A stretch of 64,000 nt of DNA, taken from contig JAEZXX010000072.1 in NCBI GenBank assembly GCA_023419535.1, positions 1 through 64,000 on the forward strand. The letters run 5' to 3'. Below the pieces are notes generated by a model. It did not search any database. It was not told where the DNA came from and saw nothing but the letters and a program-made list of their open reading frames with translations. This document shows, in pieces, positions 8,534 through 16,849 of the stretch. How positions within the stretch are numbered: the first letter of the stretch is position 1; each line of letters begins with the position of its first letter. The position numbers were made by a program, and so were the translations under genes. Origin of the DNA: Pseudomonadota bacterium (GTDB taxonomy: Bacteria > Pseudomonadota > Alphaproteobacteria > Rhizobiales > Rhizobiaceae).

Positions 8534-9143
8534 TAACCCTTTAACGAACGCCCCCGAAAGGAACGGACGAGCCGTTTAACGAATCATTCAAATTCGACGT
8601 TCATCTTAAGGTGATCGAAGAATCGGAACCATTCGGTTCGGACTCGATTGTGGTCGTCGAGGCAAGCGGCGATTGACGCCGCCCCCGCAGTTTCGCGGCG
8701 CCTGTGGGAATCGGTGCGTGGCGCCGTGAGCTTCGCCGGCCGAACGGGGCCGGTGGGTAAAACCCGCCGTTTCTCCACATCCGGCGGCGCGGATCGGCCG
8801 GTTCTGCGCCCCTGTCGACAACGGGGATGGAGACGGGGCCGAGCATCCTTTTCTCGACAGCCCGTCCCGCCGTTCTGCGCTCAGGATCGTCCCGTCAAAC
8901 CGCTCGTCCCATTGGCGTTTTCGGCCTTGTCCCCAACGCGGCGGGCCGAGCCCTCCGGCGCCCGCCGACACGGCGCGACCGTTCGGGCGCCGTTTGGACC
9001 CCCGGTGTGAATTCCCGCGATCCACCGAGTCTAAGAATCATCAATTCCTTTCTTAGAAGATTTCTTTTCTGAGGGAGCCTGTGCGAGAAGCGCCCTCGCC
9101 CGTCATCGGGCCCTGCGAGAGCCAAGGGACGCACGAGACCGAG
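8534..9143. other. Candidate chromosomal replication origin (oriC), maf-hemE intergenic region
   Basis: A 610-bp gene-free region between diverging maf and hemE, the location of the chromosomal origin next to hemE in Caulobacter, Sinorhizobium and related alphaproteobacteria. It has AT-rich ends (8572-8620 and 9030-9072) in a GC-rich window. DnaA-box-like near-matches to TTATCCACA are TTCTCCACA (8771-8779), TTGTCCCCA (8927-8935) and the palindromic TGTCGACAA (8813-8821). A CtrA-like half site, TTAA-N7-TTCAA, lies at 8576-8591. None of the boxes is perfect; the call rests mainly on synteny and strand divergence. Confidence 0.55.
9030..9057. repeat. AT-rich inverted repeat upstream of hemE
   Basis: Perfect 8-bp inverted repeat TCTAAGAA (9030-9037) and TTCTTAGA (9050-9057) with a 12-bp spacer, in the most AT-rich stretch of the maf-hemE gap. 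It could be part of an unwinding element or an operator for hemE; nothing here decides between them. Confidence 0.5.
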
Positions 9144-10166
9144 ATGACCGATCGAAAGCTTCTCCAGGTCCTGTCGGGCGAGACGGTCTTTCCTCCCCCG
9201 GTCTGGCTAATGCGGCAGGCGGGGCGCTATCTGCCGGAGTACCGCGCGACGCGGGAGAAGGCGGGCGGCTTCCTCGACTTGTGCTACAACCCGGACTTCG
9301 CCACCGAGGTGACGCTCCAGCCGATCCGCCGCTTCGGCTTCGACGCGGCGATCCTCTTCTCCGACATCCTCGTCATCCCGGATGCGCTGGCCCGCAACGT
9401 GCGCTTCGTCGCCGGCGAGGGACCGCGGATGGACCCGATCACGGTGCGCGAGATCGACGAGCTCGATCCCTCGCGGGCCGAGACGCACCTGGCGCCGGTG
9501 ATCGCGACCGTCGGGCGGCTGCGGGCCGAACTGCCGGCCGAGACCGCCCTGATCGGCTTCTGCGGCGCGCCCTGGACGGTGGCGACCTACATGATCGCGG
9601 GGCGCGGCACGCCGGATCAGGCGCCGGCCCGCCTCTTCGCCTATCGCGAGCGGCCCGCCTTCGAGCGGCTGATCTATCTCCTCGCCGAGATGAGCGCGGA
9701 CTATCTGATCCGCCAGCTGCAGGCGGGGGCGGACTGCGTCCAGATCTTCGATTCCTGGGCGGGGGTCCTCGACGAGATCTCCTTCGAGCGCTTTTCGGTG
9801 GCGCCGACCCGGCTGATCGTCGACCGGGTGCGCGCCGCCGTGCCGGGCGCGAGGATCATCGGCTTCGCCAAGGGCGCCGGCGCCCTTCTTTCGGGCTATC
9901 GCGAGGGCACCGGGGTCGACGCGATCGGCCTCGACTGGTCCGTGCCCTTCACGCAGGCGGCGGACCTCCAGAAGACCGGCCCCGTCCAGGGCAATCTCGA
10001 TCCGCTGCGCCTGATCGCGGGGGGACGCGCGCTGGAGGAGGGCGTCGACGCGATCCTGGAGGCGCTGGGGCAGGGCCCGCTGATCTTCAATCTCGGCCAC
10101 GGCATCACGCCGGACGCGCCGATCGCCCATGTCGAGCAGCTTCTGAAGCGGGTGCGGGGCAGCTGA
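9144..10166 (+). CDS. hemE: Uroporphyrinogen decarboxylase
   Basis: 340 residues from the ATG at 9144 (MTDRKLLQVL); the frame is open upstream but this start gives the family N-terminus. HemE decarboxylates the four acetate side chains of uroporphyrinogen III to coproporphyrinogen III in haem synthesis. Motifs: the substrate-binding PVWLMRQAGRYLPEYR, the catalytic Asp in FDAAILFSDILVIPDALG-like FSDILVIPDAL, GFCGAPWTVATYM, QIFDSWAG and the C-terminal FNLGHGITP. It is the first gene to the right of the candidate origin, its usual place. Confidence 0.97.
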   Translation: MTDRKLLQVLSGETVFPPPVWLMRQAGRYLPEYRATREKAGGFLDLCYNPDFATEVTLQPIRRFGFDAAILFSDILVIPDALARNVRFVAGEGPRMDPITVREIDELDPSRAETHLAPVIATVGRLRAELPAETALIGFCGAPWTVATYMIAGRGTPDQAPARLFAYRERPAFERLIYLLAEMSADYLIRQLQAGADCVQIFDSWAGVLDEISFERFSVAPTRLIVDRVRAAVPGARIIGFAKGAGALLSGYREGTGVDAIGLDWSVPFTQAADLQKTGPVQGNLDPLRLIAGGRALEEGVDAILEALGQGPLIFNLGHGITPDAPIAHVEQLLKRVRGS

Positions 10167-10169
10167 ACC

Positions 10170-10221
10170 CCAGGACTGCGAGGTCCTGGACCCTTGGCAT
10201 CCTCGGTCTCGAACCGAGGAT
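10170..10221. repeat. Two adjacent hairpins between hemE and a convergent gene
   Basis: CCAGGAC/GTCCTGG (10170-10176 and 10183-10189) and ATCCTCGGT/ACCGAGGAT (10199-10207 and 10213-10221, 5-nt loop) are perfect inverted repeats just after the hemE stop. The second resembles one arm of the palindromic repeat before hemJ (13534-13636). There is no T-run, so they may be REP-type elements rather than intrinsic terminators. Confidence 0.55.
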
Positions 10222-10293
10222 CAGGCTTCGATCGCGCCAACGACCGCCGGACGGGCGGCTCGCTCATGGATTTTCGGGTCCGGCCCGAGGGTA

Positions 10294-11133
10294 TCAGCCG
10301 ATGATCGGGAGGAACGGCCGGCCGTTCAGCGCCTGCGCGAAGACCGCGAGCACGAACACCGAATAGGCCACCGCGATCCCGACCGACGGCGCGATGCGCT
10401 CGCGTCCGAGGATCGGGATCAGCGCCGCGGCCATGAGCGGCACGGCATGCAGCGCGTGGGTGGCGAAGAAGTGGGGGACGCGGAGGTCGCCGGCCTCGCG
10501 CGACCAGCCCATCACGGCCAGTCCGGCGCCGGCGGCGGATCCCTCGCCGACCAGATAGCCGCCCATCGAGGCGAGCGTGCCGGCGGTCAACAGCGTCAAG
10601 GGCAGCGTCAGGACGAGGCCGAGGGCCGCCGAGGCCCGCAGGGCCGGCGCGAGGCCGGCTCGGGGCCGGGCCCAGAGGAGGCCGCCGATCACGGCCGCCA
10701 TCGCGGTCAGGACCACCGCGCCGATCCCCATGAAGGCCCACATCGCCGCCTCGAAGGGCGTGCCCATGTTGAAGTGGGACGTGGTGCCGCGCGCTGCCTG
10801 GAGGGTGATCCAGACCTGCTCGAAGAGGATGCAGGCGATGCCGGCCGCGATCGACAGCCGAAACGTCCGGCCGGCGCGCGCCCGCTCGTCCACCCAGCCG
10901 GCGAAGAATGCAAGGGTCAGGGCGTAGAGCCCCAAGGCGAGCGCAAAGCGCATCGGCTTGTCCCAGACGGGGTATCCGGAGACGGTCCGCGGATCGAGGG
11001 CGCCGGCGAGCGCCAGCGGCACCAGGAGCAGGAGGAGCGACAGGCCGGTCGCCGTCAAGGCGGGCGAGCGCCGCGCCAGATCCTCGACGAACGCGGTGCG
11101 CGGAAGGCGGGCGAGGTCGGTCGTCAGGGTCAT
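10294..11133 (-). CDS. Polytopic membrane protein of unknown function
   Basis: 279 residues from the ATG at 11133, which overlaps the stop of the ABA4-like gene as ATGA. About seven hydrophobic segments are visible (for example ALTATGLSLLLLLVPLAL, RFALALGLYALTLAFF, AMWAFMGIGAVVLTAMAA). I do not recognise the family. Translational coupling to the ABA4-like gene suggests that the two act together in the membrane. The frame extends far upstream through that gene, but that part is a shadow. Confidence 0.7.
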   Translation of the reverse strand: MTLTTDLARLPRTAFVEDLARRSPALTATGLSLLLLLVPLALAGALDPRTVSGYPVWDKPMRFALALGLYALTLAFFAGWVDERARAGRTFRLSIAAGIACILFEQVWITLQAARGTTSHFNMGTPFEAAMWAFMGIGAVVLTAMAAVIGGLLWARPRAGLAPALRASAALGLVLTLPLTLLTAGTLASMGGYLVGEGSAAGAGLAVMGWSREAGDLRVPHFFATHALHAVPLMAAALIPILGRERIAPSVGIAVAYSVFVLAVFAQALNGRPFLPIIG

Positions 11134-11582
11134 CGGTCGGTTCCGTTCGAAGGTTGCGCGCCGCTCGCGCGGGCCCGCAGGGCGAAGGTCAGGAGGAGGT
11201 AGAGAAGGAAGCCCGCCGGCCCGAGGAGGAAGGTCAGCGCGAGGCAGGGGATGACGAGCCAGAAGGGCAGGCCGGTGCGCGCCCTGTCCTGGGCGATGAA
11301 GCTTCCGACGAGCAGGTCGAAGGCCAGGAAGTGCAGCCAGCCGGCGAGCAGAACGCTCGGATCGTCGAAGAGCGCGGCGACCCCGGCGAGCGTCGCGAAG
11401 CTTCCCTGCGCATCGCCGAAGCCGACGAGGATCAGGGCGACATAGGCCGTGGCGAGCAGGGCCGGCACGATCAGGCGCGGGATCGTCGCGGCCCGGGCGG
11501 GAAGGACCGGGCCGAAGAGAAGCACCAGCCACCCGGACAAGGCGGCCAGATTGGCCAGGGAGAAGATCGTCTCGAAATCCAT
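11130..11582 (-). CDS. ABA4-like (DUF4281) membrane protein
   Basis: 150 residues with four hydrophobic segments. Start MDFETIFSLANLAALSGWLVLL and the motif GWLHFLAFDLLVGSFIAQD are typical of the DUF4281/ABA4-like family, named after a plant protein needed for neoxanthin synthesis; the bacterial role is unknown. It is the first gene of a two-gene unit that diverges from a TetR-type regulator, with a clear palindrome between them. Confidence 0.8.
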   Translation of the reverse strand: MDFETIFSLANLAALSGWLVLLFGPVLPARAATIPRLIVPALLATAYVALILVGFGDAQGSFATLAGVAALFDDPSVLLAGWLHFLAFDLLVGSFIAQDRARTGLPFWLVIPCLALTFLLGPAGFLLYLLLTFALRARASGAQPSNGTDR

Positions 11583-11634
11583 CGCTCGCTCGTCCCGCCC
11601 TTCGATCGAACACGAGACTGCGCCTCTATCTTGT

Positions 11635-11657
11635 CACTGTCAACAATGTTGACGGTG
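11635..11657. promoter_or_regulatory. Candidate TetR operator
   Basis: Perfect palindrome GTCAACA-A-TGTTGAC (11639-11653), extended on both sides by CAC and GTG after one unpaired base each. It lies midway in the 118-bp gap between the ABA4-like gene and the TetR gene, 53 bases from one start and 44 from the other. This is the classic place for a TetR-family regulator to repress both directions. Confidence 0.7.
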
Positions 11658-11700
11658 GTAATATCGAGGCGTAGGGAGGCGGCGGCGTAGGAGGCTGGGC

Positions 11701-12309
11701 TTGAGCGACACCGAGAAGGCGAACTACCATCACGGCGATCTGCGCGCGGCCCTCCTTTCGGCTGCGGAGGCGGAGCTGGCGCAGGCGGGACCGCACGGCT
11801 TCTCGCTGCGGGCCTGCGCCCGGCGCGCGGGCGTCTCGCACGCCGCGCCCAAGCACCATTTCGGCAGCGTCGACGGGCTTCTCGACGCGCTGGCCGCAAT
11901 GGGCTTCCGCCGGCTGACCGCGGCGATGACAGACGCCATGGCCCGAGCCGTTCCCGAACGGCGCCTCATCGCCTCGGGCACGGGCTATGTCGCCTTTGCG
12001 CGCGAAAACCCGTCGCTCTTCAAGCTGATGTTCTCCGCGCGCCGGGTCGAGCCGCCCGGGCCCGAGCTCGCCGAGGCGGGGGCCGAGGCCTTCGCGGTCC
12101 TGCGCCTGGCCGCATCGCAAGCGGCGCCCGGACGCCCGGAGCGGGAGGCCGCGCTCGATATTGCCGCCGCCTGGTCGATCGTCCACGGTCTGGCGCATCT
12201 GGTGATCGAGGCGCCGCCGGCCATGCGCGCGCTTCTCGGCGAGGATGCGCGGGAGGCGGCCATCGCGGACGTGCTGGAGCGTCCGCTCCCCATCGGCCGC
12301 GGCGGGTGA
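11701..12309 (+). CDS. TetR family transcriptional regulator
   Basis: 202 residues from a TTG at 11701, preceded by an AGGAGG-type ribosome binding site. The N-terminal helix-turn-helix reads YHHGDLRAALLSAAEAEL then FSLRACARRAGVSHAAPKHHFGS, the form seen in TetR proteins with a WHG-type C-terminal ligand domain. The C-terminal half is helical and Ala-rich. It diverges from the ABA4-like/membrane protein pair and probably represses that pair and itself through the palindrome at 11635-11657. The ligand is unknown. Confidence 0.88.
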   Translation: MSDTEKANYHHGDLRAALLSAAEAELAQAGPHGFSLRACARRAGVSHAAPKHHFGSVDGLLDALAAMGFRRLTAAMTDAMARAVPERRLIASGTGYVAFARENPSLFKLMFSARRVEPPGPELAEAGAEAFAVLRLAASQAAPGRPEREAALDIAAAWSIVHGLAHLVIEAPPAMRALLGEDAREAAIADVLERPLPIGRGG

Positions 12310-12467
12310 CGGGGCGGATCGGAAGAAGACGGACCGTTCGACGGTTCGAGGCAGGGTCACGCCCGTATGACGTCTTGTGCGTCGCCGCCCCGCTTCCCTA
12401 ATGCCCGTCGAACGCAGGAAGGGTCTCGAGCGCGGAGCGCACCGGGCCCGTCGACGAGGACGCATCC

Positions 12468-13484
12468 ATGAAGACGATCGGCTTTCTCTCCTTCGGCCAC
12501 TGGTCGCCGGCCGCCGGCTCGGCGACGCGCTCGGCCCGCGACGTGCTCCTGCAGTCGATCGATCTGGCGGTCGCCGCCGAGGCGCTCGGAGCGGACGGCG
12601 CCTATTTCCGCGTTCACCATTTCGCCCGCCAGCTGGCCTCGCCCTTTCCGCTTCTCGCCGCCGTCGGGGCGCGGACGAGCCGCATCGAGATCGGCACCGG
12701 CGTCATCGACATGCGCTACGAGAACCCGCTCTACATGGCCGAGGACGCGGGCGCGGCGGACCTCATCTCCGGCGGCCGGCTGCAGCTCGGGATCTCGCGC
12801 GGCTCGCCCGAGCAGGTGATCGAGGGCTGGCGGCACTTCGGCTATGCGCCCGCGGCCGGCGAGAGCGACGCGGACATGGGACGGCGCCATGCCGAGGTCT
12901 TCCTGCAGGTGATCGAGGGCCAGGGCTTCGCCGAGCCCAACCCGAGCCCGATGTTCCCGAACCCGCCGGGGCTGCTCCGCCTCGAGCCCCATTCGGACGG
13001 GCTGCGGGAGCGCATCTGGTGGGGCTCGGCCTCGAACGCCACGGCCGTTTGGGCGGCACGGCAGGGCATGAACCTCCAGTCCTCGACGCTGAAGGCCGAT
13101 GAGACGGGCGAGGCCTTCCATGTGCAGCAGGCCCGGCAGATCCGCGCCTATCGCGAGGCGTGGACGGCGGCCGGCCATGCCCGCGAGCCGCGCGTCTCGG
13201 TCTCGCGCTCGATCTTCCCGCTGATGAACGACACCGACCGGATGTATTTCGGCCGCGGCAAGGAGGCCGATCAGGTCGGCATCATCGACAACATGCGGGC
13301 GGTCTTCGGCCGGGGCTACGCCGCCGAGCCGGACCGGCTGATCGAGGAGCTGCGCGCGGACGAGGCGGTGGCCGAGGCCGACACGCTGCTCCTGACCGTG
13401 CCGAACCAGCTCGGCGTCGACTACAACGCCCACGTGATCGAGAGCGTGCTGACCCATGTCGCGCCCGCTCTCGGCTGGCGGTGA
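12468..13484 (+). CDS. LLM class flavin-dependent oxidoreductase
   Basis: 338 residues. A bacterial luciferase-like (TIM-barrel) FMN oxidoreductase: VLLQSIDLAVAAEALGADGAYFRVHHF near the N-terminus, the cofactor region IEIGTGVIDMRYENPLYMAEDAGAADLISGGRLQLGISRG (read in parts) and IWWGSASNATAVWAARQGMN. The substrate cannot be predicted. It stands alone after the TetR gene with a 158-bp leader and precedes a pair of palindromic repeats. Confidence 0.88.
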   Translation: MKTIGFLSFGHWSPAAGSATRSARDVLLQSIDLAVAAEALGADGAYFRVHHFARQLASPFPLLAAVGARTSRIEIGTGVIDMRYENPLYMAEDAGAADLISGGRLQLGISRGSPEQVIEGWRHFGYAPAAGESDADMGRRHAEVFLQVIEGQGFAEPNPSPMFPNPPGLLRLEPHSDGLRERIWWGSASNATAVWAARQGMNLQSSTLKADETGEAFHVQQARQIRAYREAWTAAGHAREPRVSVSRSIFPLMNDTDRMYFGRGKEADQVGIIDNMRAVFGRGYAAEPDRLIEELRADEAVAEADTLLLTVPNQLGVDYNAHVIESVLTHVAPALGWR

Positions 13485-13533
13485 GGCGTCGGACGGCTCG
13501 TTGCCCGGCGCTCGCCACTTCGGGTTCGAACGT

Positions 13534-13636
13534 TCGTCATCCTAGGGCTTGACCCGAGGATCGGGCAACGGGTCGGAGCGTTCGGACAGGTCGCGCGAGG
13601 TCTGAACGATCCTCGGGTCGAGCCCGAGGGTGACGA
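13534..13636. repeat. 29-bp imperfect inverted repeat pair upstream of hemJ
   Basis: Arms at 13534-13562 and 13608-13636 are reverse complements with three mismatches, separated by 45 bp. Each contains CCTCGGG/CCCGAGG-type sequence, a style of REP/palindromic element common between genes in alphaproteobacteria. It occupies the only 324-bp gene-free stretch here (13485-13808); no open frame or promoter in that gap is convincing. Confidence 0.75.
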
Positions 13637-13808
13637 GGCTGATAGTCTCGAGGATGACGACTCTTCGGGATCGCCGGCGAAACGAGCTCGATGGCCATGA
13701 AGCGGAAGAGGCTCCGCCACCGCCCGCTCGCGGACCCTTTGTCCGCTTCCCAGGCTGGAGCCTTTCCAATAAGCGTGCCAGGCACAGCCAACGCCGAGAG
13801 ACCGCCCG

Positions 13809-14327
13809 ATGACGCCTGCCACCGCGAAGGACCGCTCCTCGATGATCGCGCTCGGTACCGGTCTGGCGCTGGCGGTCGTCCTGTTCGGCTTCACGCCGCT
13901 GTCCCTGTCGCTGTGGGTCACCGCGCTGCACGTCGTCGCGGTGATCGCCTGGATGGCCGGGATGCTCTATCTGCCGCGCCTCTTCGTCTACCACGCGCAG
14001 GTCGGGCCCGGCACGCCGCAGTCCGAGACCTTCAAGGTGATGGAACTGCGGCTGCTCAAGGCGATCGTCAATCCGGCGATGATCGTCGTCTGGGTCTCCG
14101 GTCTCTGGCTCGCCTGGACCGTCTTCGCCTTCCAGGGCGGCTGGCTGCACGCCAAGATCACCTTCGTGATCCTGCTGTCCGGTCTGCACGGCTATCTGTC
14201 CGCCTCGACGCGGCGCTTTGCGAACGACGCCAACACCAAGTCGGCCCGCCACTGGCGGATCGTCAACGAGATCCCGACCGTGCTCCTCGTCCTCATCGTC
14301 GTGATGGTGATCGTGAAGCCCTTCTGA
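13809..14327 (+). CDS. hemJ: Protoporphyrinogen IX oxidase HemJ
   Basis: 172 residues with four to five membrane segments. HemJ oxidises protoporphyrinogen IX to protoporphyrin IX in the inner membrane and replaces HemG/HemY in most alphaproteobacteria. Visible: the conserved His in ALHVVAVIAWMAGMLYLPRLFVYH, the Lys in KAIVNPAMIVVWVSGL and KITFVILLSGLHGYLS. In many Rhizobiales hemJ directly follows hemE and precedes rho; here both neighbours are separated from it by several kilobases of other genes. Confidence 0.9.
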   Translation: MTPATAKDRSSMIALGTGLALAVVLFGFTPLSLSLWVTALHVVAVIAWMAGMLYLPRLFVYHAQVGPGTPQSETFKVMELRLLKAIVNPAMIVVWVSGLWLAWTVFAFQGGWLHAKITFVILLSGLHGYLSASTRRFANDANTKSARHWRIVNEIPTVLLVLIVVMVIVKPF

Positions 14328-14410
14328 CGGCTCCATTTGGGACTCGGACCGCTTGGCGGCGCAAGGCGGGAGGCGTAAGCCGCCCTCGTCCCGCACTCCG
14401 AGGCTCACCG

Positions 14411-14767
14411 ATGCCCGCGCTCTCCTTGCCCTATCTTGCGCCGATCCTTCTGCTTCTCGCCTCGAACGTCTTCATGACCTTCGCCTGGTACGGGCATCTG
14501 AAGTTCCCGTCGGCGCCGCTGACGATCGTGGTCCTCGCCTCCTGGGGCATCGCGCTCTTCGAGTACTGCCTGGCGGTGCCGGCCAACCGCATCGGCCATC
14601 AGGTCTATTCGGCGGCCGAACTGAAGACCATGCAGGAAGTCATCACCCTGATCGTCTTCGCCGGCTTCTCGGTCTGGTTTCTCGGAGAGAAGCTCACGAT
14701 CAACCATCTGGTCGGCTTCACGCTGATCTTCGCCGGCGCCGTCTTCATTTTTCGCGGGCCGCTCTGA
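14411..14767 (+). CDS. DUF486 (DMT-type) small membrane protein
   Basis: 118 residues with four hydrophobic segments, about the size of small multidrug-resistance proteins. The sequence VFMTFAWYGHLKF, GIALFEYCLAVPANRIGHQVY and AELKTMQEVITLIVFAGFSVWFL is characteristic of the DUF486 family, predicted half-size drug/metabolite transporters of unknown substrate. The ATG at 14411 is 83 bases after hemJ. Confidence 0.85.
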   Translation: MPALSLPYLAPILLLLASNVFMTFAWYGHLKFPSAPLTIVVLASWGIALFEYCLAVPANRIGHQVYSAAELKTMQEVITLIVFAGFSVWFLGEKLTINHLVGFTLIFAGAVFIFRGPL

Positions 14768-14873
14768 GACGAGGCTTGCCACCCGCACCCATTGCCGGAT
14801 AGGCCCCGCAGACCCACACCCCGGCGCCGACGGACCTTGAAACACGGAACGCGCGCCGTCCCGGAGCCCACCC

Positions 14874-15404
14874 ATGGCAGAGCCCCGTTCCGCCGCCCCC
14901 GTCGCGATCATCGTGATGGGCCCGTCCTCCATCGGCAAGACGACGACGGCCAAAATGATCGCCGCCGAACTCGACTGGCCCTTCGCGGAGGCCGACGAGT
15001 TCCACCCGCCGGAGAACATCGAGAAGATGTCGGCCGGCATCGCGCTGAACGATCAGGACCGCCAGCCCTGGCTGGAGACGATCCGCGACTGGATCTCGGG
15101 GCAGGCCCGCGAAGGCCGCTCGGTCGTCCTCACCTGCTCGGCGCTCAAGCGCCGTTACCGCGACACGCTGCGCGGGGCGGATGCGCGCGTGCGCTTCCTG
15201 GAGCTGGTGGCCTCCAAGGAGCTCGTTGCGGAGCGGATGGCCCAGCGCAAGGGCCACTACATGCCGACCTCGCTGCTCGATTCCCAGTTCGCCGATCTCG
15301 AGGAACTCGACGCCGACGAAGACGGCGTGAAGGTCGATGTCGGTCCGTCGCCGGACGCGGTGCTCGACCATTCTCTGACGGCCCTCGGCCTGAAAGGCTC
15401 CTGA
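14874..15404 (+). CDS. gntK: Gluconokinase
   Basis: 176 residues. Phosphorylates gluconate to 6-phosphogluconate with ATP. The family frame is clear: P-loop near residue 16, EADEFHPPENIEKMSAGIALNDQDRQPWL, and VVLTCSALKRRYRDTLR. The P-loop reads GPSSIGKT instead of the usual GVSGSGKST, still a valid Walker A. It is five bases upstream of a gluconate permease and almost certainly co-transcribed with it. Together with eda (33502) this points to gluconate catabolism by the Entner-Doudoroff route. Confidence 0.9.
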   Translation: MAEPRSAAPVAIIVMGPSSIGKTTTAKMIAAELDWPFAEADEFHPPENIEKMSAGIALNDQDRQPWLETIRDWISGQAREGRSVVLTCSALKRRYRDTLRGADARVRFLELVASKELVAERMAQRKGHYMPTSLLDSQFADLEELDADEDGVKVDVGPSPDAVLDHSLTALGLKGS

Positions 15405-15409
15405 TCCCC

Positions 15410-16789
15410 ATGGACGGCTTCGAACAGACGCTGGGCGCCGGCGCGCTTCTCTCCATCGCGGGGGTCGCGATCGTCGCGCTCCTCGTCCTCATCATCCAGT
15501 TCCGCGTCCACGCCTTCCTGGCGCTGATCCTCGTCAGCCTCCTGACGGCGGTCGCCGCCGGCATTCCGGTCGCGCAGATCGTGCCGGTGCTGACGGAGGC
15601 CTTCGGATCGACGCTCGGCGGCGTCGCGCTCCTCGTCGGCCTCGGCGCCATGCTCGGCCGGCTGGTCGAGACTTCGGGCGGCGCACAGGCGCTCGCCGAC
15701 GATCTCGTGCGCCGCTTCGGCGAGCGCAACGCGCCCTTCGCGCTGGGCGTCGCCTCGCTGATCTTCGGCTTTCCGATCTTCTTCGACGCCGGCCTCGTCG
15801 TCATGCTGCCGGTGGTCTTCACCGTCGCGCGGCGCCTGGGCGGCGGGCTCCTGCGCTACGGCATTCCGGTGGCGACGGCCTTCTCCGTCATGCACGTCTT
15901 CGTGCCGCCCCATCCCGGTCCCGTGGCCGCGGCCGAGCTGCTCGGCGCCGATGTCGGGCTGCTCGTGCTTTTGGGCATCCTCGTCGCGGTCCCGACCTGG
16001 CTCGTCGCCGGCCAGCTCTTCGGCACCTGGATCGGCAGGCGCATCGTGCTCGCCGTTCCCGACATCCTGTCGGGCGGACCGCAGGTGGCCGACCGGGCCG
16101 ACCCGCCGCGTCCCTCGACGGTGATCTGGCTTCTCCTGATCCCGCTTCTCCTGATCTTCCTGAACACCGGCATGAACTTCGCGCGGGCTCAAGGCTGGAT
16201 CGCCGAGGACGCCTTCCTCTACGAGGCCGGCCGCACGCTCGGCGCGACGCCGGTGGCGCTGCTCATCTCCGTCCTGATCGCCATGGTCGTCCTCGGCACC
16301 AGGCGCGGACAGGACGCCAAGCGCGTGGAATCGATCGTCGATTCCGCCCTCGGCCCGGTCTGCGCGATCATCCTCATCACCGGCGCGGGCGGCATGTTCG
16401 GCGGCGTGCTGCGGGCCTCCGGCATCGGCGACGCGCTGGCCGACGCGCTGGACGGGATCGGCGTGCCGATCTTCGTCGCCGGCTTCCTGATCGCCACCGC
16501 GCTGCGCGTCGCGCAGGGCTCGGCCACGGTCGCGCTCATCACGGCGGCCGGGCTCGTCCAGCCGGCGGTGATGGCGGCGGGCTACGGCGGCGTCGATCTG
16601 GCGGCCATCGTGCTCGCTCTCGCGGCCGGCTCGGTGATGCTCTCCCACGTCAACGATTCCGGCTTCTGGCTGGTCGGCCGCTTCTTCGAGATGGACGTGA
16701 AGACGACCTTCAAGACCTGGACGGTGATGCAGACCCTGGTCGGCCTCCTCGGCTTCGCCTTCTCGGGCCTGCTCTTCTGGCTGTTCTGA
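15410..16789 (+). CDS. gntP: Gluconate:H+ symporter, GntP family
   Basis: 459 residues from the ATG at 15410 (MDGFEQTLGAGALLS); the longer open frame upstream is the gluconokinase shadow. Twelve to fourteen hydrophobic segments; family motifs include GLGAMLGRLVETSGGAQ, FGFPIFFDAGLVVMLPVVF, FVPPHPGPVAAAELL and LSHVNDSGFWLVGRFF. It imports gluconate or a related sugar acid for the kinase encoded just before it. A GC-rich hairpin follows the stop. Confidence 0.92.
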   Translation: MDGFEQTLGAGALLSIAGVAIVALLVLIIQFRVHAFLALILVSLLTAVAAGIPVAQIVPVLTEAFGSTLGGVALLVGLGAMLGRLVETSGGAQALADDLVRRFGERNAPFALGVASLIFGFPIFFDAGLVVMLPVVFTVARRLGGGLLRYGIPVATAFSVMHVFVPPHPGPVAAAELLGADVGLLVLLGILVAVPTWLVAGQLFGTWIGRRIVLAVPDILSGGPQVADRADPPRPSTVIWLLLIPLLLIFLNTGMNFARAQGWIAEDAFLYEAGRTLGATPVALLISVLIAMVVLGTRRGQDAKRVESIVDSALGPVCAIILITGAGGMFGGVLRASGIGDALADALDGIGVPIFVAGFLIATALRVAQGSATVALITAAGLVQPAVMAAGYGGVDLAAIVLALAAGSVMLSHVNDSGFWLVGRFFEMDVKTTFKTWTVMQTLVGLLGFAFSGLLFWLF

Positions 16790-16818
16790 TCGCAACGACC
16801 CAACCGCCACAGAAGACG

Positions 16819-16849
16819 ACGCCGCCTTGCGCCCTGCGCGAGGCGGCGT
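16819..16849 (+). terminator. Hairpin terminator after the gluconate operon
   Basis: ACGCCGCCT (16819-16827) pairs with AGGCGGCGT (16841-16849), with an additional inner GCGC/GCGC pairing and a short loop; TATAT follows. It lies 30 bases after the permease stop and before the rho leader. The T-run is weak, so efficiency is uncertain. Confidence 0.6.

Noticed and set aside
10294..11613. Single 439-codon protein instead of two membrane proteins
   Set aside because: The upstream part overlaps the ABA4-like gene in another frame and has no membrane segments; the ATGA overlap at 11130-11133 is the natural start.
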